NCBI RefSeq assembly: GCF_015680705.1
Contig: NZ_JADNYP010000002.1
Coordinates: forward strand, 1 to 64,000
From: Pseudomonas fulva
Lineage (GTDB): Bacteria; Pseudomonadota; Gammaproteobacteria; Pseudomonadales; Pseudomonadaceae
Length of the DNA stretch: 64,000 bases
Direction: 5' to 3'
Below, piece by piece: positions 1-7,309 of the stretch (its first letter is position 1; each line of letters begins with the position of its first letter). Both the position numbers and the translations under genes were made by a program. The notes under the pieces are model-generated. The model was not told the DNA's origin. It saw only the letters and a list, made by a program, of their open reading frames with translations, and ran no database searches.

Positions 1-48
1 AGAGGACCGAGTAACTCGCCGCACCACCGCATCAAACTCGCTGTGAAG

Positions 49-253
49 TTACCCACAGCACCGCATCAAGCTCCTCCGCGCGGGTCCTTTCAAACGGGGC
101 TGCAAAGCCGCCCCGTTTGAAAGGACCATACCTAAGAAAAAAACTGCTGGCACAGCTTACGTCTGTGGAAAACCACTGATGTCCACCGGGGGATAGTTTT
201 ATCCACAGGCGCTAAATCCCTGATATCGCGCTGCTTGACGAATATTGTCCACA
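49..253. promoter_or_regulatory. cluster of four DnaA-box-like 9-mers
   Basis: A perfect TTATCCACA lies at 199-207. Three one-mismatch versions lie at 49-57 (TTACCCACA), 164-172 on the minus strand (TTTTCCACA) and 245-253 (TTGTCCACA). Four such boxes within 205 bp suggest DnaA binding. Whether this is a replication origin of an element, a DnaA-titration site or chance cannot be decided from sequence. No replication gene is visible beside it. Confidence 0.35.
83..127. repeat. perfect 18-bp inverted repeat
   Basis: The arms GGTCCTTTCAAACGGGGC (83-100) and its exact reverse complement (110-127) enclose a 9-nt loop. It is not followed by a clear T tract on either strand, so it is not a standard intrinsic terminator. 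It lies among the DnaA-like boxes. Confidence 0.85.
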
Positions 254-487
254 AGCGTAGACCGGGAGTCGCAAGAGCTGTCGATGACAGCACCCCAGGT
301 GACCAGAACCTTTAAGGTCACGCCGCTCCCGCGGTGGTTCACCCGTAAGTACGATTCGCGTCCGGCAGCTCGTACGGTCACTACCCATGTGATGGATGCC
401 AACTCAATATCGTTGCCCCTGCGGCAACCACCTACCCATCTGCTCAGCAGCAACCTAATCGCTTGGCCATTTCGCGTGCGCCAACCT

Positions 488-522
488 GCGCCCGTCTCTT
501 TCGCCTAGAAAGAGACGGGCGC
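488..522. repeat. perfect 14-bp inverted repeat
   Basis: The arms GCGCCCGTCTCTTT (488-501) and its exact reverse complement (509-522) enclose a 7-nt loop. There is no T tract after the stem. It lies about 420 bp upstream of the integrase start. Confidence 0.85.
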
Positions 523-789
523 GTCTATCACTGCTGCAGCCCTCATCGCATTTGGCTTTGCGGCAACTTCACTCGTGACAATCGGCGTGACAAACGCCGA
601 TGTCGCCAGCAACAGCGATGTAGATGATGGTGCCGCAGACCAGGGAATGGACTGCACCTGACTGACAGTCAGGCATGCCCCGGTCATCGCATCGATGCAT
701 TCACGCGACTCAGGATCTCGCGGCACTGGTCTCGTCAGCCAATGCAGCCTCCACCCGCCCACCGGTAACGGTGTTCAGGAGGCCAGATC

Positions 790-816
790 ATGAGATGCCC
801 TCGCTCCCGGACGTAA
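790..816 (+). CDS. possible 8-aa leader peptide upstream of the integrase
   Basis: A perfect AGGAGG (777-782) sits 7 nt before an ATG that opens an 8-codon frame (MRCPRSRT) ending at TAA. Such a strong ribosome binding site before a tiny ORF, about 130 bp upstream of the integrase, could be a translated leader. It could also be the start of a gene lost by frameshift. Nothing else supports expression. Confidence 0.25.
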   Translation: MRCPRSRT

Positions 817-944
817 GGAGCCGCCAGTCCCGCGTTAGAGGACATCCCCACAGGTCGCAGGGGCCTTGATCCCTGATAACACTCAGCATTCTTGGCGGGA
901 TGACGTGGGGCGAGGATCGGAGAACAGGCGATGAGGTGATCGAC

Positions 945-1955
945 ATGGCATTGGTAGGTAGGCGGAATGGCCGTAATTTCGGCTATGGCAGGCAACTGAG
1001 CTATGCAGGGCCGCAGGCGTTGAAAGACATGTTCGGCGGCGGCCATTACGGCACGGTGAAGGCACACTGTGATCGGTGGCAGACATTCGTGAAGTGGTGC
1101 CGCTCAGAACACGGGCCGGGTATCAATGATGCGCGGCAGATTGATCGGAAGGTGTTGGTGGACTATGCGGCGTATCTACGCGACATGGTTAGGCGCGGTG
1201 AGCTTGCTGTCAGCACCGCACAAAACCGCCTATCCAGCGTTAACAGGACCATGGCGGCGCTTCGCGGTGATCAGTACGTGAGGTTGCCAAGTCCGAGCAA
1301 GGCGTTGGGTATGCAGCGCAGCGGGGTTCGTCACTCGGTGCCGCAGGGACAAGATCGCGAACAGGTTGATGAGATGGTCAATGCGCTTTGCCGAAATAAT
1401 CAGCAACGGGCCGCCGCGATTGTTCTGTTGGCGCGAGCCACCGGTATGCGCTTGCGTGAGGCCATCTTGGCTGACCTGCCACGGTTAAGCCGTGAGGCTA
1501 ACGATCTAGGCAAGATAAACATCCAGGATGGCACCAAAGGTGGCCGCGCCGGCGCTTCGGCGCCACGTTGGATAGCAGTGGACGATCATATTCGCGATGC
1601 TCTTGGATTCGCATCGCAAGCGTCACCAGCTGGTAGCCGCAACCTGATTGCGCCAAACGAGAGCTACCTGAATCTTCTGCAGGAAAGCATCCGCTCTGCG
1701 CGGGATATCCTGCATGCACACAACCTCAATGGCTTCCATGAGCTACGAGCGGCGTACGCATGTGAGCGCTACGAGCAGATCACCCTACACCCCGCGCCAA
1801 TCAACAGCGGCCAATGTTGCCAGGTAGATAGGAACCTTGATCGTGAGGCCCGGTGGCAAATCAGCTGCGAGCTGGGGCACGGGCGGATCGACGTGGTCGC
1901 CGCCTACATTGGTGGCCAGGCACGACTAAGCCATTCGACATGGAGCTGTTCCTAG
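945..1955 (+). CDS. tyrosine recombinase / integrase
   Basis: Site-specific recombinase of the phage-integrase (tyrosine recombinase) family, expected to integrate or excise a mobile element at an attachment site. The protein is 336 aa from the ATG chosen here; an in-frame ATG 45 bp upstream would add 15 residues. Residues of the catalytic set are visible: R169 (ATGMRLREA), K198 in the beta-hairpin (GTKGG), H265/R268 (HELR), H312 (LGH) and Y321 (YIGG). The N-terminal half (about 35-110) looks like the SAM-like core-binding domain. The last four nucleotide-binding signatures are intact, so the enzyme may be active. It overlaps the next gene by 16 bp, implying a two-gene operon. The partner att sites were not identified. 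Confidence 0.85.
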   Translation: MALVGRRNGRNFGYGRQLSYAGPQALKDMFGGGHYGTVKAHCDRWQTFVKWCRSEHGPGINDARQIDRKVLVDYAAYLRDMVRRGELAVSTAQNRLSSVNRTMAALRGDQYVRLPSPSKALGMQRSGVRHSVPQGQDREQVDEMVNALCRNNQQRAAAIVLLARATGMRLREAILADLPRLSREANDLGKINIQDGTKGGRAGASAPRWIAVDDHIRDALGFASQASPAGSRNLIAPNESYLNLLQESIRSARDILHAHNLNGFHELRAAYACERYEQITLHPAPINSGQCCQVDRNLDREARWQISCELGHGRIDVVAAYIGGQARLSHSTWSCS

Positions 1956-2197
1956 CTGGAGTGTTAACCGGCTCACACGCAACCCGGCGACGCCATATAC
2001 GCCAAGCGAAAATCATCCAGGTTGAAATTGCGAAGCGCTGGCAACGAGAAACGCCTTGGGCTTGGCAGAAAAAGCATGTGGTCTGGTTTCTCACGCACAG
2101 CCTGAGCCACCGCAGTGAGGCGACAAGGTACTACTACCTGTTAACCGCCCGGCTGCTCGCTCAACGTCTAGGTACGTCTTGGCTTTTCTATTTTTAA
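1940..2197 (+). CDS. small integrase-associated protein, function unknown
   Basis: An 85-aa basic protein starting at an ATG inside the 3' end of the integrase gene (16-bp overlap), so it is probably translationally coupled. It has no signal peptide or membrane segment. It is rich in Arg, His, Trp and Tyr and reads like a compact helical, possibly nucleic-acid-binding domain. I recall similar short ORFs after integrases of this type in other Pseudomonas genomes, which argues that it is real. A role as accessory or directionality factor for recombination is inference from position only. Confidence 0.6.
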   Translation: MELFLAGVLTGSHATRRRHIRQAKIIQVEIAKRWQRETPWAWQKKHVVWFLTHSLSHRSEATRYYYLLTARLLAQRLGTSWLFYF

Positions 2198-2448
2198 TTA
2201 AGACCTGATGCTATTGGTTAGCGCCATCAGCAATTGGCAAGAAGCGGAGCGAGAGCTCGAGAGTTCTTGGACCGCTATAATGCGTCAGGAACCTAGTACG
2301 GCTGAAGGGTATAAAGCATCTGCCCCAACGCCCGTATGAACAGCTCGATTCTCATGCTGATAACTCACACATCAACCGACGATGCATTGTCTGAGAAGTC
2401 GTATTAAAAATAGGCCACCACGCATGCACGGTTCAATTCAACCAATGT

Positions 2449-2474
2449 AAAAAGGCCTCAAAATTTAGAGGCCT
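2449..2474 (-). terminator. intrinsic terminator of the helicase gene
   Basis: On the minus strand a 7-bp stem AGGCCTC/GAGGCCT with an 8-nt loop is followed by TTTT, about 35 bp beyond the helicase stop codon. The stretch between the integrase partner gene and this hairpin (2198-2448) shows no gene. Confidence 0.75.
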
Positions 2475-2507
2475 ATGTAATTTAGCTGTTATCTATGGAT
2501 AATGAGC

Positions 2508-5500
2508 TTACGGGGATGTGAAAATCTTGAGATCCACATCAAGCTCATCTGCAGTGCTCAGCCAGCCCTCAATTAGTTGATACGCCTGAATACTTGTGGG
2601 TGAACATGCTAGCGGGCTCTGCATACTTCTCGTGAAATGACTAGCTGAGAAAGAATTACCAGCAACAATCCAAATCTCCTTTTTACATTTCATCGATACT
2701 ACCCGCTCACATATAACATCCCAGACCCTTTCAGAGAGCGAGTCATCAAGTGGCGCAGGATGATTAATAGAGCCTTCCACCAACCTATAACGAGTATCTA
2801 GCGGAAACTCAGCACCAGCAGCGGGCCAGGATTGCTTCCATGTAGAGAAATTTCCAGGCTTCACTCTTCTAAGCCCTGAAACTAACATGTGAATGTTTTT
2901 TATTGCCTGGCTACCAACTTCTGCAATAGCACCGGCTGGAGATTGAGGATTTAATGAGTCACCACATTTAACATGAACGAAGCACAATTTTTCCGGCGAA
3001 GACAAAATAAAATCAGCAGGCTCAATACCCATATCACAACAAAGAACTATATCACAGCCAGGTATATATGTTGCGAACGGACCAAGAGTTCCGATTGGGG
3101 TTGTTTGGTCCCCATACCCCTTCAGCAAGTCGATTAAGTAAAATATCGAATCAGTATCAAAATCAGTTCTAGTAGTCCGATGATACTTATGATTGAGCGT
3201 GTGCCCCTTCTCTCTGAGATCTGGAGCTCTAAGTGCGTCAAGCGGAAAAATGGCATTGCCTGCAAAGCTTTCTTCAGCAGGAATTCCGCGTTCGTAGGGT
3301 AAGGCTAGCTTGTAAAAAGCTCCTGCTAGATACGTTACACCGTCCTCGTACAGCACTTTCAATCTATGTCCGAAATTCAAATACTCCACTACCCACTCGA
3401 TATCAGCTCTTCCTTCTGACGCTCCACTTAGAGCAACTTCAAAAAACCCATCATCATCCGAGTAACTTAACGAAAGCTCTATAAGATCACCTTGAGCGTC
3501 GAAAGTAATCCCCTGCTGATAGTCAACATAAACAAAATCAGGATAAATTACTCCGTGATTCGTAGCTTCAGGGCCCTCAAGATCGGTAAAATCTAGCAGC
3601 ACTGACAAAATTGCTGACGTGGGTTTTTCGCTGACCGGCTGAGCATAGGACTTGATAAGTCGCCCAGCATTCCCTCCAGCATTGATACATTGGCTTATCG
3701 TATCGACCCATTCAGAAATGTCTTGAAGAGTGAAGTTGGATTCTTTTTGATCGACAACCCGCCCGGACCTAGCGCCAATGTAAAAACTACTGTCTCTTTT
3801 GCCGTCCAGGCCAATATTATCGACCTTCACCATAGTTAATGCGTAACGGGAGTTACTTTGACTGCCGCGCCCGCCATCAAGATTCTGCCCTTTCAATGCT
3901 ACGGACTCTGGACGGCGCAAAGCCCGGCCAATAGCGCGAGCGTGAGTTTCCTTAATCTGATTAATTGATGTTTTAGCAGCCAAAGCAGTCAGCTTGTCAA
4001 TATGAATTGCATTACCAAGCCTATACTGCTCCTGATTATAATAACGGCCACCGCCGCTATCGAAGATAGCGACACCAGAATCAATTTCTTTTACCACAAC
4101 CACATGCAGCCTAGGCTCAAAGAAAAGCTTATTTGTAAAAAACTTTGAACTTTTGAACTCAACATAAATCATGACCTGCAAATCAAGAACTTCTTCATAA
4201 GATTTGACTAGCGATCCAGAACCATGCAATTCCCAATACAATCGATCCATCAGTAGCGGCAGAGAGAAATCAACCTCTTTTTGTACAAAGCAGACTGACG
4301 CATGAGGGATCTTGAGATCGTCTTCTGGATCAACACTATTGAGGTCAACTCTTTCTTTGAACTTACCATCAAAATAACTATATTTTGGAAAGCTCTCTAA
4401 GAAAGATTCAATCAAGTAACTTGTGCTTAACGAGCTAACAAATTCGCCTGCACCACCATTGGCGAGATAGCTATCAAATTTTTGATATCCATCCCACATG
4501 CCCTCATTTGCCCCGCGGCTCAGGTCGATCACCAGCGGTTGGGTTGCTCCATACCGGCGTACAATCCGACCTACTGCCTGAACTAGCTCACGACCACTAC
4601 CCAGTTCATAGGTAAGTATCAGTAACTTAGCCTCAGGGATGTCAACTCCTTCATCAAGCTTGTGCTGGTGAATTATCACCCGCACCCCCTCAACTTTAAG
4701 AGCTGGACCAACTCGCTTAAATTTATTTTGCGCCTCGTCGATTTCTAGTCGCTCGTGCACGCTTGCCGTGATAAATGATTGAGACAGGAGTTCATGGTAT
4801 TTTAATATCTCTTCCAGACTCTTGCATTTCACGATACATTTCACATCTTCATTTGCACCTAGGTAGCCTAAAATGCCTGCAAGCAAATCTTCCTCCCTAT
4901 CAACTTGCTCATACTGGGGCTCCATAATAACCCCATCATCGATCGCCTCTTTAAATGTAAAAACATAAAAATGATCGGTACTTACGTTCAGCTCAAACAA
5001 ATCATTACGATAAGGAGTTGCCGTAACCACTACTTTCATAGCTGCGGACTGACGTATTATCTCACGCCAAACTGGAGAGGGCTCAGAGTGCCCTTCATCT
5101 ACAATAATTAGATCAAAATCGCTTTGGACATTCTTTAATTCTTCGTCACTCAGCATCGTCAGCTTTTGAAAGCTTGTGATATAAACTCCGTCACCCTGAT
5201 CAAAATTAGAGTCCCTATAGGTTTTCTTTAACTCAAACTCTTGATCACCAATTGTATTACGGAAGAATTTTTTCGAAATCTCTTTAAATAACTGATCTTT
5301 CACGGCCTTTCTGTGACATATCACAAGAACCTTCAAGGCATCTGACAGATGTGATATAAGAGAGATAACTCCTGTTTTCCCCGCACCTGTCGGCAGGTTG
5401 ATCAGAAAGCCTCTCTCAGTATCATTCTCTTCGGCATACCTAACGAAGCTGCGCACTGCTTCTAACTGACACTTTCTTAGCTTTTCTTCAGTAGAATCCA

Positions 5501-5519
5501 GATATTCCAAGATAGTCAC
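2508..5519 (-). CDS. large SF2 DEAD/DEAH-type helicase with possible C-terminal nuclease domain
   Basis: A 1003-aa cytoplasmic protein. The N-terminal third is a superfamily 2 helicase: Walker A LPTGAGKT (42-49), DEGH box (141-144), TATP motif III (166-169), and a motif VI VGRIVRR near 315. The middle (about 370-800) matches nothing I recognise. Near the C-terminus the pattern DMGIEPADFIL (829-839), then HVK (849-851) and QAIKN about 24 residues later, resembles a PD-(D/E)xK-type nuclease core in which the Glu is replaced by His. The start is GTG, with GGAAG 10 nt upstream; an upstream ATG is out of frame. The gene is visibly AT-richer than the flanking genome, stands alone between an integrase and a toxin-antitoxin pair, and has its own terminator. 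A stand-alone anti-phage helicase-nuclease is the likeliest role, but this is inferred. A DNA-repair or restriction subunit is the alternative. Confidence 0.8.
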   Translation of the reverse strand: MTILEYLDSTEEKLRKCQLEAVRSFVRYAEENDTERGFLINLPTGAGKTGVISLISHLSDALKVLVICHRKAVKDQLFKEISKKFFRNTIGDQEFELKKTYRDSNFDQGDGVYITSFQKLTMLSDEELKNVQSDFDLIIVDEGHSEPSPVWREIIRQSAAMKVVVTATPYRNDLFELNVSTDHFYVFTFKEAIDDGVIMEPQYEQVDREEDLLAGILGYLGANEDVKCIVKCKSLEEILKYHELLSQSFITASVHERLEIDEAQNKFKRVGPALKVEGVRVIIHQHKLDEGVDIPEAKLLILTYELGSGRELVQAVGRIVRRYGATQPLVIDLSRGANEGMWDGYQKFDSYLANGGAGEFVSSLSTSYLIESFLESFPKYSYFDGKFKERVDLNSVDPEDDLKIPHASVCFVQKEVDFSLPLLMDRLYWELHGSGSLVKSYEEVLDLQVMIYVEFKSSKFFTNKLFFEPRLHVVVVKEIDSGVAIFDSGGGRYYNQEQYRLGNAIHIDKLTALAAKTSINQIKETHARAIGRALRRPESVALKGQNLDGGRGSQSNSRYALTMVKVDNIGLDGKRDSSFYIGARSGRVVDQKESNFTLQDISEWVDTISQCINAGGNAGRLIKSYAQPVSEKPTSAILSVLLDFTDLEGPEATNHGVIYPDFVYVDYQQGITFDAQGDLIELSLSYSDDDGFFEVALSGASEGRADIEWVVEYLNFGHRLKVLYEDGVTYLAGAFYKLALPYERGIPAEESFAGNAIFPLDALRAPDLREKGHTLNHKYHRTTRTDFDTDSIFYLIDLLKGYGDQTTPIGTLGPFATYIPGCDIVLCCDMGIEPADFILSSPEKLCFVHVKCGDSLNPQSPAGAIAEVGSQAIKNIHMLVSGLRRVKPGNFSTWKQSWPAAGAEFPLDTRYRLVEGSINHPAPLDDSLSERVWDVICERVVSMKCKKEIWIVAGNSFSASHFTRSMQSPLACSPTSIQAYQLIEGWLSTADELDVDLKIFTSP

Positions 5520-5998
5520 AGCGGTCTTCCATGTAATTGAATAGGGTCTTTTAGGATCTTCAGGCCACGATGCGGAGGCGCGGCATCAAAACGCCATTAT
5601 TCCATACACCTCAGCGCCAATGGTAGATACTTGATCAGCCCATTTAGGAGACGATCGAGCTTCCTTTCACCGGAGGACGTGAGACCATCCTTCGTCCGCT
5701 CTTGGCTAGGGAGTCCTCTACCAACTGCACCTTTGGGTCATCCACAGGAACCAATATTCGAAAGGGTGGCTGCCACGCCTCAAGGAGGCAATTCTTTAAT
5801 AGATCTCCTGGCATGAGTGACAGGTTGGGGTGCCTTTAAAAGGATATTTTTAGAGATATAGCGGGGAGTAAGTTTATAAAAAATATATGCAACACATATA
5901 GTTATAGTTAATTTCGACTCCTGGTGCCCGCATCTAGATCCGCTGCATACCAACGAATACCTCGAAAACCACCAACCCGTCCTTTGGCAATTTGTTCA
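5520..5998. other. gene-free spacer, partly AT-rich
   Basis: No supported gene. It holds the helicase promoter region. Around 5840-5912 lies an AT-rich tract, ending just before a 20-nt sequence (5913-5932) that looks like the 3' end of a tRNA. A 61-codon plus-strand frame at 5631-5816 has no recognisable features. Confidence 0.5.
5913..5932 (+). other. tRNA 3'-end-like fragment, possible attachment-site scar
   Basis: TTCGACTCCTGGTGCCCGCA fits a T-loop (TTCGACT), the 3' half of a T-stem (CCTGG), the 3' acceptor strand (TGCCCGC) and a discriminator base. No 5' half of a tRNA precedes it and no CCA follows. Integrases often leave such 3' tRNA fragments at one end of an island. The match is short and could be chance. 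Confidence 0.25.
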
Positions 5999-6298
5999 TT
6001 ATGACGTTTTACCTACCACTCGCTCTGCCGCCTTGCGATAAGCCTGTTCCCGCTTGCGCTTATCCACAGCTACCACAAAAACTACAACCTCCTGATCGAT
6101 CACCTGGTAGACCAATCGGTAGCCGCTACTGCGCAGCTTGATCTTGTAGCAGTCCGGGAAGCTATGCAGCCGGTTCGCCTCAACCCTCGGATTCAGCAAA
6201 ACCGAGGCGAGTTTTTTCTTGAGTTGCTGCCGGACCGTATCCCCTAGCTTTTGCCATTCCTTTAGCGCTCGCGCATCGAACTCAAGGCTATAGGTCAT
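5999..6298 (-). CDS. relE: RelE-family toxin
   Basis: A 99-aa mRNA interferase toxin expected to cleave mRNA in the ribosomal A site when freed from its antitoxin. The sequence closely resembles E. coli RelE: N-terminal FDARALKEWQKLG, central NRLHSFPDCYKIKLRSSGYRLVYQV, and a C-terminal basic tail with the usual Lys, Arg and Tyr residues. It overlaps the antitoxin gene by 11 bp, typical of coupled toxin-antitoxin genes. It lies in the accessory left end next to the helicase, consistent with a mobile or defence-related neighbourhood. It appears full length and intact. Confidence 0.92.
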   Translation of the reverse strand: MTYSLEFDARALKEWQKLGDTVRQQLKKKLASVLLNPRVEANRLHSFPDCYKIKLRSSGYRLVYQVIDQEVVVFVVAVDKRKREQAYRKAAERVVGKTS

Positions 6299-6527
6299 CC
6301 AGCGAAACCCTCACTCGCTGAGGGTCGGCAAGGCGCTCGCGAACGGTCGCTAGCAGCGCCTCATCTTCATCAGTCATGAGCACAGGTTTAAAAGGCAACT
6401 GCCCGCGCTCGGCGACGTACTGCAAGGCTTGGCGCATGAGCTCGGAGGGCGTAACACCCAACCGCTCAAGCTCACGATAGGCTCGGATTTTGAGATCGTC
6501 GTCGATACGAATATTGATGGATGCCAT
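6288..6527 (-). CDS. relB: RelB-family antitoxin
   Basis: A 79-aa antitoxin. The N-terminal part (MASINIRIDDDLKIRAYREL, then PSELMRQALQYV) is a ribbon-helix-helix DNA-binding domain. The acidic C-terminal tail (DEDEALLATVRERL) would wrap and neutralise RelE. The start was chosen because it opens the ribbon-helix-helix strand; an in-frame ATG 45 bp upstream lies within the operator. It is first in the operon and overlaps relE by 11 bp. The RelB-RelE complex is expected to repress its own promoter through the palindrome just upstream. Confidence 0.9.
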   Translation of the reverse strand: MASINIRIDDDLKIRAYRELERLGVTPSELMRQALQYVAERGQLPFKPVLMTDEDEALLATVRERLADPQRVRVSLDDL

Positions 6528-6672
6528 GATGGCTTGCTCACTGTAATGACAATTGTCTTTACAGTGGCGCAATTCTGGGCAGCAAACAAGTGGCTTATGA
6601 GCACAAACCGACGAAAGACAAGGCCGTTACACGCCGATTCGATTCACAAATAGCCATAAAGAGCTGATTTAT
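6404..6672. repeat. duplicated relB start/promoter segment, copy A
   Basis: The segment covering the first half of relB, its operator and about 110 bp upstream is repeated in diverged form at 7047-7304, in the same orientation. Both copies end with the shared string CAAATAGCCATAAA followed by a similar tail. Copy A belongs to the intact relBE operon. Confidence 0.8.
6540..6565. promoter_or_regulatory. relBE operator palindrome
   Basis: A 26-bp near-perfect inverted repeat with arms ACTGTAATGACAA and TTGTCTTTACAGT (12 of 13 positions paired), 12 bp upstream of the relB start codon. Position and symmetry fit a ribbon-helix-helix autoregulatory operator. A degenerate copy is at 7183-7208. Confidence 0.7.
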
Positions 6673-6737
6673 TTATAGCTACGCAATGAGGCACACCCCA
6701 AAATCCACCAAATTCCAGCCCCGCGAATCCCCTGCCC

Positions 6738-7007
6738 TCACAGCAAGAAACCGTTCGTCTGGTGCCGCAGGCGCCAGCGAATGAAGATCCGGGTGTTTTC
6801 ATCAGGCGCGGTCTGGGCAAGCGCGTCCAGCAGCAGCGTGTCGGCACCAATCTGAATATCCAGCTCCAGCCATTCCATCGACCATCCGCCATCGCCCAGC
6901 ATCACGCCCTCGAAGGCTCCACGTTTGGTCAGATGCGCCAAGCCTGGATACGCCTTGAGCGCATCGCGCATATCCAGGGTGAAATGTTGGTCGCTGGTAA
7001 AATCAGC
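6738..7007 (-). pseudogene. DUF2442-like remnant
   Basis: The frame reads ADFTSDQHFTLDMRDALKAY, then HLTKRGAFEGVMLGDGGWSM, EWLELDIQIGADTLLLDAL, and stops. It resembles the DUF2442 family, small proteins often paired with DUF4160 in toxin-antitoxin-like modules. It has no start codon at the expected place, because a stop lies immediately upstream in frame at 7008-7010. It abuts the truncated relB copy. The C-terminal end also looks cut short. I read it as debris of a second small module. Confidence 0.5.
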
Positions 7008-7170
7008 TCAAGGCTGATGCCCGCCCGAGCTGCAAAGGCAGCAGCCTGCGCTCGGCGAGGTACTGCAATGCTTGGCGCATGAGCTCGGAAGGCGTAACAC
7101 CCAACCGCTCAAGCTCACGATAGGCTCGGATTTTCAGATCGGCGTCGATACGAACATTGATGAACGCCAT
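7003..7170 (-). pseudogene. truncated second relB copy
   Basis: The ATG-started frame matches the first 42 or so residues of the intact RelB (MAFINVRIDADLKIRAYREL, then TPSELMRQALQYLAER). It then diverges to LLPLQLGRASALS and stops after 55 codons. The ribbon-helix-helix part is kept but the toxin-binding tail is missing, and no relE follows. It could still bind the relBE operator. More likely it is a decaying duplicate. Confidence 0.75.
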
Positions 7171-7304
7171 GGTGGCTTGCCCACTGTAATGACAGTGGTC
7201 TTTACGGTGACGATTCTGAGCACCGGAGAAGTGGCTTAGGCTTTGTACGAAAAGTGCCTGCACGCCGATTCGACTCCACAAATAGCCATAAATAGCCGGT
7301 TTAT
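7047..7304. repeat. duplicated relB start/promoter segment, copy B
   Basis: Diverged direct repeat of 6404-6672 in the same orientation, including a degenerate operator (7183-7208) and the CAAATAGCCATAAA string. It now drives only a truncated relB and runs into the histidine-kinase remnant. Confidence 0.8.
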
Positions 7305-7309
7305 CACGG

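Larger units (their letters stand above)
1..944. other. non-coding or degraded left flank of the integrase module
   Basis: No gene here can be supported with confidence. The stretch contains two long perfect inverted repeats (83-127 and 488-522), several DnaA-box-like 9-mers (49-253), and a tiny ribosome-binding-site-preceded ORF (790-816). An open frame on the plus strand from 509 to the stop at 661 would encode about 50 residues with a hydrophobic stretch (ALIAFGFAATSLVTIGV) but has no usual start codon, so it may be a gene remnant. A minus-strand frame of 84 codons at 199-453 starts with TTG and has no clear ribosome binding site. The stretch looks like the flank or leader of an integrated element. 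Confidence 0.5.

Noticed and set aside
1..260. Chromosomal origin of replication
   Set aside because: DnaA-like boxes are present, but none of the usual origin neighbours (dnaA, dnaN, rpmH, gyrB) are in the window; the surrounding genes belong to an accessory region.
199..453. 84-codon minus-strand frame in the left flank
   Set aside because: TTG start, no clear ribosome binding site, overlaps DnaA-like boxes and an opposing frame; no family recognised.
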